Assembly: GCA_013365325.1 (NCBI GenBank) | Contig: JABVXV010000134.1 | Coordinates: 91,428 to 155,427, forward strand | Reading direction: 5' to 3' | Source of the DNA: Dipetalonema caudispina | Taxonomy: Eukaryota; Nematoda; Chromadorea; Rhabditida; Onchocercidae | DNA length: 64,000 nt | In this document: one piece after another, positions 38,637-52,300 of the stretch | Layout: each line of letters begins with the position of its first letter | Position numbering within the stretch: position 1 is the stretch's first letter | Made by a program: the position numbers and the translations under genes | The notes under the pieces: model-generated | What the model saw: the letters and a program-made list of their open reading frames with translations, nothing else | Told to the model about the DNA's origin: nothing | Databases searched by the model: none

Positions 38637-41600
38637 GATGATGATGGTGATGATGATGATGATGACGAAGTTGTGAAGATTCCAAAGCGGAAGAGGATGA
38701 TGATTGATTTGGTGAAGCCTGAAACTATCGTTATGATGCAAATAGTGGTAAACAAATAAGATAGTTAATAAGTAAATAAGTAAACAATTGAAATGGAAAG
38801 AATTTTGTTTTCGAAAAAATTGTCACATGTCACAAAGTTTGAAAGATGATTTGATATAAATGAAATGAATATCACAACGAAAGTACAAACAAACAAGAGC
38901 TGATCACTTTCAATAAATATAAATTAGAATAAAAAATAATCCTGCAACAAATAAAATGTGTTTAAAATTTGACTAATTTTATCGAAAATTTTAATTTATT
39001 CAATTAGCAATAAAGATTGGAATTAGCAATTCAATCTAGTAGCTACTTGTTAGTCGGTAAATTTAATTGTTTATTTTCAATTAAACTTATCAATCTGAGA
39101 AAAGAACTCATCTTTAGGTAATAAACAAAAATGCAAACAGATTTATCAAATCTTTTCATATTTTCATCCTTAAGATTGTACAACAAATGAGTTATTAGAT
39201 GGATCAAATTATTTGCATTATACAAATTAACAAAAAAGATCAAGATTTCACAAAGGGAAAAAACCAGATTACATGAGGCATGAGATTATTTATTCAGGAA
39301 AGATTGGAACTATTTTTTATAAATTTCTTAATTAGTTTGATTAATTTCAATAATCTAAAGAATGGACCCTAAAAGATTCTGATTGGCTTTACAACAACAT
39401 TCTTATTGACTGTACTATTTGTTGTGAATAACAAAATGCCAAACTGCGACAAGATCGCCTTTAGATGAAATCCAATTAAGAACGATGTGTGTAACTTACC
39501 AATCTATCCAATTCACATTCAAAATGTCTTATCCGTTCCTTAAATTGTCCAATAATAAAGGTCAAAGATGGATCAACTAAGAAATTTAAATAGAATAGAA
39601 CGAAATGAATGCTAAAAAAAAAAAAAAAAAAAAACAGAAAATTCATAAAATCTAGATATGCTAGCAAAGAAAAATTTAATTTTAAAAGGGATATATTTGA
39701 CTATACCCATTATTAGCCTATTAGCTAAGTAAGCTTATCTTATCTCCTAACAAAATATATAACATTTGCTCTGTTTTATCGGTTAATTGACAAAATTTTC
39801 CACGAAGAAATTTACATCATACTTTATAATTAAAATGAAAATGTAAATTAATGAAAGTAACAACATACCATAGGAATTGATCGTTGTGATAAGATAGAAT
39901 GTATCGGTAACATCATTTAACCACGGGAAGGAAGTTGTAAGTACTAATGACCGCGATAAAATGGGTTATGTAATCCCAACAAATGTATGATTTGTGTGCC
40001 ATTGTGGATCAGAAAAAAAAAAAAAAAAAAGAAAAATGAAACGAAAAAGCAAATTTTATACAAATGTCATTCACTATTCTAATTTGCTTTTATTTCATAT
40101 CGGTTACCTTTTTCCTCACCTGTTTACCTAATAAGTGCTATATTGTAATATCATTGAAGCTAATAATCATTCATAAAACTGTTCAAAAAATATTTCATTT
40201 TCTATTTCATGGAGAGAATTATCAGATGAATCAATAGTTTTCTAATTTTTCTCTTTAAACATTTATTACCTTTAAAAATTGATATTGAGAAAATTTTTTT
40301 TCTTTTTTAGAAAATATAAGAAATTTGAAAATTATAAAAGTATCCGGAAATGTTGATGATTGTTTACAACAATTTGGAAAGTATTCTTTATTAAACAATT
40401 ATCTTTCGCCTATTATTTAATTAATGAATAATGGTTGTTAAAAATTTTATGATGTAATTAAAGATAAGGATGTTTTAGGAAGGATATTAGGATGAAATGA
40501 AATGAAACGGATGTAAAAACTCGTTTAATTATTCAGTGAATATAATAATTTCTCTTCAAACTTAGTAAAGCTAATGAAATTATTTCAAAATAATATCCAA
40601 AAGAATGGGTACAAAGAAAATTTTTAGGTATTTTAATGTTGGAAAATTGAAGCATTTGTTGTACAACGATCAGATCAGTATTTATAGCAATTGAAAGAGC
40701 AAACAAGGAGGATGAAAAATTCCCTCTCTTTTTTTTTTTTTTTTTTTAAACAAATTCTTTGTGAGAAACGAACGAATAGATAAATGAAAATAGTGGATGA
40801 GTTTTGTATGCTTACGATAAGTATCGCTGATTCATTTTCCTTCCTTCCATCAATTCTACCAGTTCACAATCGGAAATTACAATACTTTCTTCTCTTTCAT
40901 ATATGTGAGGAAAATTTGCATAATATGATCGATTTACTACTAACATTTTGAAATAATTGATTCATTTTCAATGCATCATCATTCTATTATGGCATATTAC
41001 TACAACTAAGTGCTGAAATATCAGACAAATTGATGATGTCATTTATCATCAGATCATTCTTTGCTATTTACTGATTGAATTGAATTATAAATGAATAAAA
41101 GCTATTATCAAAACCAATAAATGCCTCTTCACAGTGCTATTTGAAATGATTTTAAAATTTACTAATATCAAACCTATACTAAACATTTTAAATCAGCTTT
41201 TAATCAAGAATTTATTTGTTAGAAAGTAGAGGAATTAAATCTTTAAAAAGATATTCGAGTTCAGAGAATAGAAAATTTGAAGAAAATTATCAAAAAAAAA
41301 AAAAGAAAAGAAAAGAAAAAGTGGAAAGTGATCATATATGTGAAGTTAGCAAAAATAGTACAATAAGGAAAAGGACATGTCATCAGGATTCTTCGGATAC
41401 GAGTAACATTTAGGTCATAAGATAGTAATGACAAGAAGTGTTTTTTAACAATTGATCCGAACAGTTCCATGTTCACATCAAACAAACCGATAATTGTTCT
41501 ACTCGGAGGGCGGATATTATAACAAAATATGCGACGTATCACAATGATCATCTCATTTTTACATTTGGTTAAAAAAAAAAAAAAAAAAAATGCTGCAATT

Positions 41601-44600
41601 TTACCAGCTGAAGGTCATTTCACTCGTGCTTTATTAGTTTTTCCATGAAAAATTACTATTTCCGCAGCTAAAAATCCCATAAACATATTCTCAGAGAGAA
41701 TTATGGAAATTGCTATGTGATGCCGCACGTGATTTCAAAAATTGAAAGTTGTAGTTTTTTATTGCAAATTTAAAAATGAAGTGAATCGCTCAAAGAAAAT
41801 GTAAGATTAGAATGATAGGATGAGAAATTTAAAAAATACTGGTTGGGTTTTTTTTTTCTTGTCAAAAAAACGCGTTTTTTTCAAGATTCCGTTCAGACTT
41901 CACTCCAGTCTCATCTTTCGATATTGTAGCATAGATAGGTAAATAAGAGAAAGAAAATGAATGAAGTGAAGAAATTAACAAAATCAATTGAAAAAAAAAA
42001 AAGATAAATAATTCATACCTGTTGAGTGGGACTTGGTGTATTAAGTGAGCCACGACAGCTATCGGAACATGAGATAGCTGAATTTCTGCAATTTCGATTG
42101 TTGTTTCGAGATTCGGTACTGGAAGAATCACCAAAAGCTGAATCATGATCAGGACTTGGACAATCTGTTGATATCATTGTTGTTGTAGCAGTGTTTGAGT
42201 TATGCATGAAATTATCGTGATAGTTGTACGAATGTTGTGTATGAGATTGAAGACCAGTTCTGCAACAAAAAAAAAAAAAAAAAAAAAAAATGTAGGTTAA
42301 ATTATTTAATTAGTTAAAATAGATGATCATTTATCATTTAGATTATCATTTAAAAGAGTAAGTAATTCTTTGCAAATAACTGATACTAATCTATTGGATG
42401 AATTCATATTGAAGATATATTGAATAAAATGAACAAAAATCTTATGGATCTTGGGCGCAAAATGACAAAAAAAAAATAAGGCGGAAAGATGACTGTCATG
42501 CATACTACTTATAATAGATTAGTACTGCTTATTAGCGATCTTTAATTATACCTATCTTAATAAATCCTTACTTATTTACTCATAAGATGCTCAAGTCAAT
42601 TTCTTATAATATCCTTTCAAATACCTTTAATATATAGCAATTTTTGAATTTTTCACCGTTATTTTGTAAGTTTTGTTTTAACATAAATGCTATATATGTT
42701 AATAAATTTAAATTTTTAAAATTTAAAATTTTCGATATTTTAATACTAAACGAAACATGAGCTATCATATTATCGTAGAATCATTTTATTTTTCAGAATG
42801 AAATATTAAAATATCGATATACTTAACTAGACAAATCAATAAGTTATACATTTCCTTAATTATTTTCCCACTATGATAAATTTTGGCGTTGTTTTTTTTT
42901 TTTTTTTTTTTTTTCGATAATCGCATGTAAAAATATTTTTTTAGCAAAAATATTGCAAAAAAAAAGAAAATAAATATTATTTATTTATTAAATGTGAGAA
43001 GATGAAATGCAATTTAATGCAGTAGAATAAATGGGAATTATTTTAGATTTTTCCGCCCCATTAATACCGTTTATTAGCGATCTTTAATTTTACCTATCTT
43101 AATAAATCTTTACTTATTTACTCACAAGATGCTCTATATTATCAAGCCAATTAAAATGATCAAATTTAATTAAAGAAGCAAAAAATGCTAACAATGAAAT
43201 GAAAACCTATGAAGGAACATGATCATTGTTTTGAATAATGAAATTAACAGATATCTAAAACAGTGCAATTTAAGATCGATGAAAATTTTGTTTGAGAAAT
43301 TAAAAAAAAATATCATTCAATCTTACATCAACAATAATAACATCTTCTAGAAAATCCCTTCTTTGTTTAATTACAGAAGAAAAATGCTATAAATTCAATT
43401 TGTAAACAATTTAATCAAAAAATAATTGATCGAAAGATTGAAAGTTAAAGCATAATAATACAAATAAAATGATTTTTTAGGTTAATGTAAGAAAAAAGCT
43501 GCACAGCTTTCGATCACTGTACAATTGGAAACAAAAAATAAAAAAAAAAAAAAAAAAGAGAAAAGAAAAAAAAAACATCTGCTGCTAAAATATCTGCGCA
43601 ATTATCAACAATATTACAACCAACGAATTTTCCCAATTATAGGTTGAAGAAAAAAAAATTACAAAAGCAGCAGCAGCAGGACGATATCATCTTAAAATTC
43701 TTGAAAATATTTCATTTAGAAAAAAAAAAAAAAAAAAGAAAAAAAAAGATGAAAAGAACTTATTATTAGAAGAAAAAAAAAAAAATTTATCGAATATTTT
43801 TCAAAATTAGTTTAAAAATTTCATTGAGCTATAAAATATTGTTTACATTTTAAGCAAAAATGATAGCAAAAAAAAAAAAAAAGAAAAATTGATAAAACAG
43901 ATGAAAATGATAAAAAAAAAAATCATACAAAATTTAGAAAAAAAGTTTATATAATATTAACCTTTTCGTATCATTTTGTTGTTGTTGTTGTTGTTGTATA
44001 ATTGAATTGGAAAGAATACTATTTCGTTTGCTTTGATTTAGACTATTTTCTCGAGAAGCAGATGTTGGAAGAGTTGGAAGGCCAAGAAGCGCTTGATCAC
44101 CACCAATAGTAAGTTGTTGTTCGAGAGCTGATAATTCACCCAATAAAGTATCCAATTCCCAATCACAGCTTTCTGGAATTTTTTTTTTTTTTTGAAAAAA
44201 GATATTTATTTGAATTTTATTGAAATAAATTTAAGAGCTCAGAATTAGACAAAATTTCCAAGAAAATACCACTAAACTATGGGGAAATTAATAAAAGTTT
44301 TCTTGCATACCACTGAGAACTTTTTTGATCATAATATATGGCGAATAGATCAGGTATAATATAACACTTGACCTTTTCAGCTATTTATGATATCAACCAT
44401 TGAAATTCATCTGCTCTTTCTAATGCTGTCAGTTGATCAGTATTTCATGAAACTTAAATATGGAATCTATGTTCAGTAATTTGACAACTGATTACTGATC
44501 AGATCACATTTGCGCATATTTTTGAAAGTAAAACTATCAGTTCTATGCGGAGATACAGTCTTTAAAATACTCAAAATTCTATTTTGTGATAACTTTATAA

Positions 44601-46713
44601 CAATAATGAAAAAATTTGCAACTTCTTGTCAACTATTTCTAACATTTTATCAATTATATAAAAAGCAAAGTTAGATGGAAGATAAAATTGGGAATTAAAT
44701 TGAAAAGTACGAAGTGTCCAATGATTACAATTCCCATAAGAGGTTTAATTTAAGCTTGAATTGTAAAATTTTGGAAGACTTAATAAAGCAATAAAATGTA
44801 AACTAGAAATAAGTAAGAGAAGAGTAATTCTTCAATTGAATGAATCAAGTTGGAGTTTACTAAAATGATCGGAAAATTAAAGAATCATTCTTGATTATGA
44901 AATTTATGTAAAATTAGCATGCTACATGAATCTTACATTTACAAATGATATGAAATTATTTTGTTGACAATCATGAATCCTCGAATAAGAAATTTAATTG
45001 AATTCATAATTTTTTTTCCTAACAAATAACTTCTTAAAAACTGGTAATAATCCATCTAGCATTAAAAAAAAAAAAACAAAATATTATATTCTGAAAAAAA
45101 TAATCCAATACGAGAATAGTTTAAATTACTATTTTAAAATTTCAATTTTATATTTTAACAAATTGCTAATCCTTACTTCATCTTTCATACAACTTAGCAC
45201 TTGTAAAATATTGTAAAAGAAGATGAAATGTAGTAAAATCACATAAATTCAACACGAACAAAAGAATTAATAATTATAATTAACAAATAAATAATATTTC
45301 AATCAGGAAATTGTTATTAATTATATCTTATTTATCTTTTCTTCTTTCTCATTTACCAATAATAATAATAATAATAGCCATACACATTTCAATGTACACT
45401 ACAGAGACAGGGAAGGAAAGAGAAAGAGAAAGAGAGAGGAAGAAAGAGAGAGAGAGAGAGAGAGAAAGAGAGAGGAGGGAAAAACTGACCTTGTACGTTC
45501 GCCATGCTATATCTGACGGTGTCCATCTGTGGTTTCGGTGGTATATGAGGGCGTTGACGTACCCGAATCGAATCTCGAACTCCACCTCCTCCTCCTTCAT
45601 CCATTGCTGTATCAGCTATTCGTTGTTGAATTGCAGTTGCTGTTGTTGATGATTTTATTGCAGATATTGATGATGATGATGATGACCGAAGGATTTGTTG
45701 TGGTACTGCTCTTCCTGCTAATGAACTCTGGGATTGTTGTGCACCAGATACTACTATACCTTCTGCTACTTGACCTATTTCCTCTTTGAACTCCTTTACA
45801 TTTCGGTTTTCCATCTGTAAAAAAAAAAAAAAAAAGAAATAAAGTTTGAATAATTTACAATTGTAATTAATTATAACAATTATAACGTAATAAATAGACA
45901 ATAGTAATGGAAATTTTATTTAAACTATGAAAAGTTATTTCTCGAAATGAAATTCTTCTTTAAATCATTGATTTCTCTTCTTCACTTCCTCCAAAAAAAG
46001 GAAAAAAAAAAGTAATAATATTTGAATAATTTTGATAAATCAATTCGCAAACGATCTATAATAATATGCAAAAATGACATATATATTGCAATTCTGAACG
46101 AAAATTACAATAATGATTAAAATTATGAAAAGCAGCATAAAATCTATGATATCATATTGTAAATCAATTAATCTTAATTTGTTCATGAAATTATTGTAAT
46201 TAATATAACTTAAGCCAAAAAATTATCACAATAAAAATATTATTTTTTTCTTTTTTAAAGTAATATTTTAATTATTACAATAATAATAATATATGAATTT
46301 TCTTTGTATTTAAGATTGTATTAAAGTAATATGATGATGACCTTTTCAAGATTTTATTAACATGAGTTACTTCTTCATGTATTTCCTTACTGCTATTTAC
46401 CTGTTTTGCGAAAGCAATTTTATCTTTTACGATATGAAATATAAATCAAACAGATACATTTAAAAAGGGAATTTTCATTTTCTCATAAAATTAAATTTTT
46501 CAATTTATTACACAAAAAGAAAAAGAGATATGATGACAGTTGTGAACAGTTGATATTGAAAAGACAAAAAAAAAAAAAAAAAAGCAATGCGGTAATGAGA
46601 AGTTCGATTTTTTTTTATCTGTCAATTTTTGCCTATTTCATCTTATCTTCTTATTTCGTTCTTTTTTATTTCCATTCCATTTTGTCCTATTTTTTTTTTT
46701 CTTTTTTTTTTCT

Positions 46714-46749
<36 letters not shown>

Positions 46750-49339
46750 TCCTTCTACGATTTCATTTTTTGTTACATTTTAAATTGTAATTTCAATTTT
46801 ATAACATTATTATTATTACATAAATGAATTATTTGTTTGATCTAAAGTTAAATGATGAAAATTATCTTCACTTTCTTAGAAAAATTAATAATTTGTAAAC
46901 GTAAATAGCAAAATATTGCAAATATCTATACACATATAATTTAAAATTAATCATTTCAACTATTTTGATACACAAATGTAAATGCGGAATAATGCGAAAA
47001 AAAAAAAAAAATGCTCTAGCAAATTTAAGACTAATCAATTGCCACCTGTTAGTATGATATTACCTCCTAATACTATCATCACTATCACTTATCTTATGCT
47101 TCTTCAAAAGTATAGCCGATATTTCCATTTCACTTTTCATCCAACTATAGGTAACAGCTGACACAGTGTCTAATTACTTACTACGCTCTAACCTCGAAAT
47201 GGAAAGGATGATAAATGTTCGTTGTAGATAAAGATTAGATCCACGAATACCACAGAGATAACCAATCCACCAAACAAGTTCATTTAGCATTTTGAATAAT
47301 TTAGGGACTAACCAATTTTTTCAAACTTAATAAATTATTAAAATTCTTTCCTTTTTTTCTTTGCATTTTATTTTGTTTGTACTATATTAATAATCCTTCA
47401 GTTTTCCATCATAAAATAGATTTTCATTTGAATTTTTCCGATTTTTTAATAAACAACTATCATAATATTCTTTTTGTGATCTACATAATTTTTAAGGATA
47501 TAAGATAGAAGCGATATTTTCAGAAATTGCAGGAAAAAAGTGCAGCAAAACTACAATATCGATTTGCTGGAGTATAAAAACAATAAGCTTGAAAAAATAT
47601 GAAATTTTGTGAAATTTAGATGAAATTATGGAAAAGTTAGTTCCAATAATCCATTATGAAATATTTTTGTCCAAAATGATAAATCTACGAAATGGCATAT
47701 GAGAATTAGAATTAACTTTTAATCATAAAAATTATCAGTGAAAAAGAATAGTTAGATAATAACACTCAAAAAAGCCTTTAAGAATAAGATTAATGAAGGC
47801 AAAAAATTCGAAACTTTAGTTGAATTTATAGATTTTTAAACTATTCAGTCGTTTTTATCTCAAACAATTGAAAAGAAGCAGTAGAAAGAAATGGTAAATG
47901 ATTATTAAGTTAATGGTGACTAAATTCAACATTTATTGATCAATTAATTGTTCAATAGAAAAAAATTGAATTACATATGATTGCTAGCATATCAAATATC
48001 AGAAATTTCATCAATATCCATTATTGATGACTCTGATAATATTGATATTTACAGCGATAAAATAAGCCTTACCATTTTGATTATCCATCATTATTATCAT
48101 TATCGTAGTGGCATATCATTGAAAATGAATGGTATAACTAATTGAATGAACCCATAAAAGGTGATCCGATGTTTATTGAGAAGGAATGTATTTTGTGGGA
48201 AAGAAAAGAAAAATTCTCTTTTCAAAGTCAATTATTTTATGCTTCATTGCACATTTCACACCCCAAGTGAAAAGTTAACGAAATAGTATCATTTAAAATT
48301 CTTTTTTTTTTCTTTTTAAAAGCTATCTTCTCTTATAAGAAAATAGAAAAAATATATTTATTTCAGTTCAATTTTTACACGAAAAAAAAAAAAAAAAACG
48401 AATTTACAATAAATGTAAAACATTTAGTAGTTCTATAATGTTAACCTTTGAATGTAAGAAAAATTTTTGAGATGAAATTTATTTGACTAAATAAATCATA
48501 TATGTTAAAAAATAATTATTAATTAATTCATTTATGCTTTATCTATTATCACTTATTATGATAATCTATGGTGACGAAAAGAATCAATCAAATTGAAAAA
48601 GTGGAAAAATTGACCGTGACGGTCAGCTAGTAAAAAAATAATTGATCAATTCTATATTGGTGTCCTTTTTAATTCGAATATTTCCTTCTACAATTTGCTG
48701 CAATTTTTCAAAGGCAAAACCGATTGAAAAATGTGTCCTTTGAGAAATAAAAGAAAAAAAAAAACAGACAGTACACATCTCCGACGGAAGAATTATGAAA
48801 AGTTAGGGTACAAATTTCTTTTTTGAAAAAAAAAAAAAAAAAAAAAAAAAACTTCAGTTATATTATTTAGTCATTTGAAAAGGAAAAGGAATAAAATTGT
48901 TTCTTGAAATGAATAGAATTGAAAAGAAATCACATATATATTTGAGAAACTTTTCAAATTCTGATTTCTATGTTAAAAAATAAATCAAACTTGAAATTAA
49001 TGAAAGACATACAATAAATGTAATATAATTCTTTTTATAATAGTACCTATTCCGGAATGACCGAATTATCTGTTAATCGGAAAATAAATGGTATATTTTT
49101 CAGCTAAATTAAAATAGAAGAATTATTGAATTGCGCTTTTTTTTTTTCTTTCTTTCTTTGCTTTTTTGTTTTAGGACATGAAAATTGGATCGTAATTGAT
49201 GAAGGAAAGTGAAAAAAAAAAAAATAAAATAAAATAAATTCAATTTTTTGCTTCTCCCTCTTCTCTTCTCCATCCCTCATTTTTCAATTCTCGCCTAAAA
49301 CGATCATTAAACATTGATTTAATCATATATCATATGTAA

Positions 49340-49370
<31 letters not shown>

Positions 49371-52300
49371 GACACATACATACATACACAATATTCATCA
49401 ATTTTTTGTTAAATTACTGGAAAATTTCAATCTTCGGAATTAATTTTAAATTTCAATATTGTGGTTGTAAGAGATAAGAATGAGAGAAAGAGAAAAAAAA
49501 AAAAAAACGAATCTTTTTCAGCTTTCTTAATTTCAAAAAAAAAAAAATAATTAAATAATCATTTCCATCCGAAAATTTTTCAACCATCAGTTAAAGTCTT
49601 TTATTTGTACCATTATCATTACTTTATGATAGGAAATCAATGGGTAATTCATTTTATTCGTAGAAACTTTTTTCCTTTTTTTTTTTCTTCCAATTTGTTA
49701 CATTTGGAAATACTTTTTTAGTAGAATGATAATAATTTTAATTCTGAAATTTGATATCAATTATCTATCAAATAAGTAAATTAAAAGTAGCTAGAAAAAA
49801 AATGCAAAAGTTTTGATAAAATTTTTAACAGTGCAATTTAATCCTATACATTAATATTGAAATTTATCAATAATTTCATTTAATGAAAATTTTCATCGTT
49901 TCTTTTCTTTTTTTTTTTTTTTTTTTCCAATTATAACAAATATTATGTTGCAACGAGAAAATGAAGGCATAAAAATGTGAGGATAGGTGAATGAATTTTA
50001 ATTTTGGAAAATGAAATAGGAGAGTGAAAAGTGTATATGATAGTTAATAGACATCAATTATTTGACATTTTGATGGATATGATTTATCAACAACATTTTA
50101 CAGATATTAAACATAAACTTTATTTAAAGGACATAATAATGGGAGAAATGACAGCAGAGGGAATAATTTGCTATGAATTATAGCTATGATTCAATAGATT
50201 AGCAATTTATTACGAAACAAAAAAAAAAAAAAAAATATTCATTTTGAGCTTATATTTGATAATTATCAAAGAATCAGAAGCTATAAATGGAGTGAATGAA
50301 AGGATAATTTAAATTATCTTTCTCAAATGAGAGATATACCAAATGCTCATTAATTAAAATAACTCTTCTTAATTAAATTTCTGATTTGTCATAAAATATT
50401 AAAGGTATCTAATTTTTTCAATAAAATTATGCAAATATAAATCGTAATTGAATTGCAGAGCTGAGAAACGAATGATAAATGAAAATCACGATTTATTAAT
50501 TTCCTTATTAATTAATATAACATGACTCTTCTTAATGAATTTCTAGCTATAAAATGCTGGAACTATCTGATTTCTTTAACAAAATTTTATAAGCGTAAGT
50601 AAATTTTACAAGTGAATTTGCATAGCTGAAAAAAGATGAGTGATAAATGATAACAATAGTTTTATCAGAAATAGTAATGATGAATGAAATGCATCGTTGT
50701 TTGCATTCAATTTTATTCTACGATAATAATAAAATCGGTTTCTTTTTGCAAAATTTTGTAGCATAGAAAAATTTAGTAGTAATAGCAGTTTTTTATAGCA
50801 AATTTGCATAATTTCGAAAAAAAAAAAAAATCGCATAAATACAAAGAGAGAATTCAACAGCTGATCGATTTAAATGAAGAATGTATTTGTGGCGACAAGT
50901 TTGAACTATACTGGTAATTAAGATCTGGATGCTATGTTTGATGTTGATGAATGGATAATTAACGATATTTCTACTTAAAAGAAATAGAAATGAAAATTGC
51001 TAATGAAATTTTTTGATGTCAATTAGCAAAAAAGGTAGAGAAAAAAGTTCGATGAATGATTGAAAATGGATAAAATACAATTATAAGCTAACTTAAATGG
51101 CGCATGAAAGAAGTTAATCAGCGAAATAAATGGTTGAATTAATAAGAATTGATATATTTAGTTTGCCATCCCATCATTTCAAATTAAATGAGCTGTACAA
51201 TACAACAGATAATTTATGAAATATCAAATTTCTAAATTTTGTAATTCTAACAAAAAAAAAAGAAAATCGTAATAAGGCCAAAAAAATAAAATTTTTTTTT
51301 TTTTTTTCTTTGAACGGATGATTTGTTTACATTCTTCTATTTTAGACTGACAATCATCTCTCACAAAATCAACCATTTTTGGGTTTGTCACCTTGAAAAT
51401 ATTGTGATCGATCTTTCTCTCTCTCTCTCTCTCTCCCTGTCCTCTTCCTTTTCTCCCTCTCTTTCTAGTCCTTCTATGATTGCTGTATGACTTTTTTTCC
51501 TTTTTTAAAAAAAAATGGTTTCCACTTATTTCACTCTTTTTGAAGTTAATAAAATCGATCAGCGCAATAATTTGACTGTTATACGCTTACTTCCAGATGG
51601 AATTTACAGAAAATTCACCTCCTTGTTGAAAATTTTCAACAAAGACTAAATTTTTTACAATTAATTTTGAAGAAAACTAAAACTTATCATCGTTCAGAAC
51701 AAATAAAATCACTGACGAATTTAGAAATGAAAGATCTCAAAATCGTCGTATTGCAATTGAATGCAATGGTTATCCAGATATTTTTAGTTTTAATGAACTT
51801 TAACCTGACCACTTTAAATTATAGCATCAGAATGTTAACAGTTTGATAGCTTAAGCAAGTTTAGAATGAATGTTTTTTTCTTTTTAACTTAACCTAAATG
51901 ATTCAAATCATTGATAAATTAAATTATTTTCAGAGAGAAAATATAAAATTTACCAACAAATACAATCTCAAATCAACAACATTTTTCAGACACTATGATT
52001 GAAAGGTAAAGGTTTATTAATTTGATGAATTGAATTGAAAGAGCTTAGGACGGATATCCGTTCTTGTGCATATACGCCTTTATATATTCTGTCATTAAAT
52101 CCAAACACAAAATATCACATCATATGCTTCAATATTTAATTCCATTTCCAATTTAATATATACTAAACATTTTATGGAATTGAAAGAAAAAAAGTTTTAT
52201 GTTTTCATTAATAAATTAATAAAATAATTCAAGGAGCATTCATAATGTTTGTTTCTTTTCTTTTAATTAACTATTCCTAATGTATCACTATCATATGCAA

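Noticed and set aside
45311..45789. Plus-strand ORFs across the GA repeat and the mig-10 exon
   Set aside because: Shadow frames of the minus-strand exon 45490-45814 and the simple repeat.
48625..48780. Minus-strand open stretch of about 50 codons containing [16 protein letters not shown]
   Set aside because: Looks coding locally, but lacks start, matched splice sites or any recognised family; chance frames of this length are expected.
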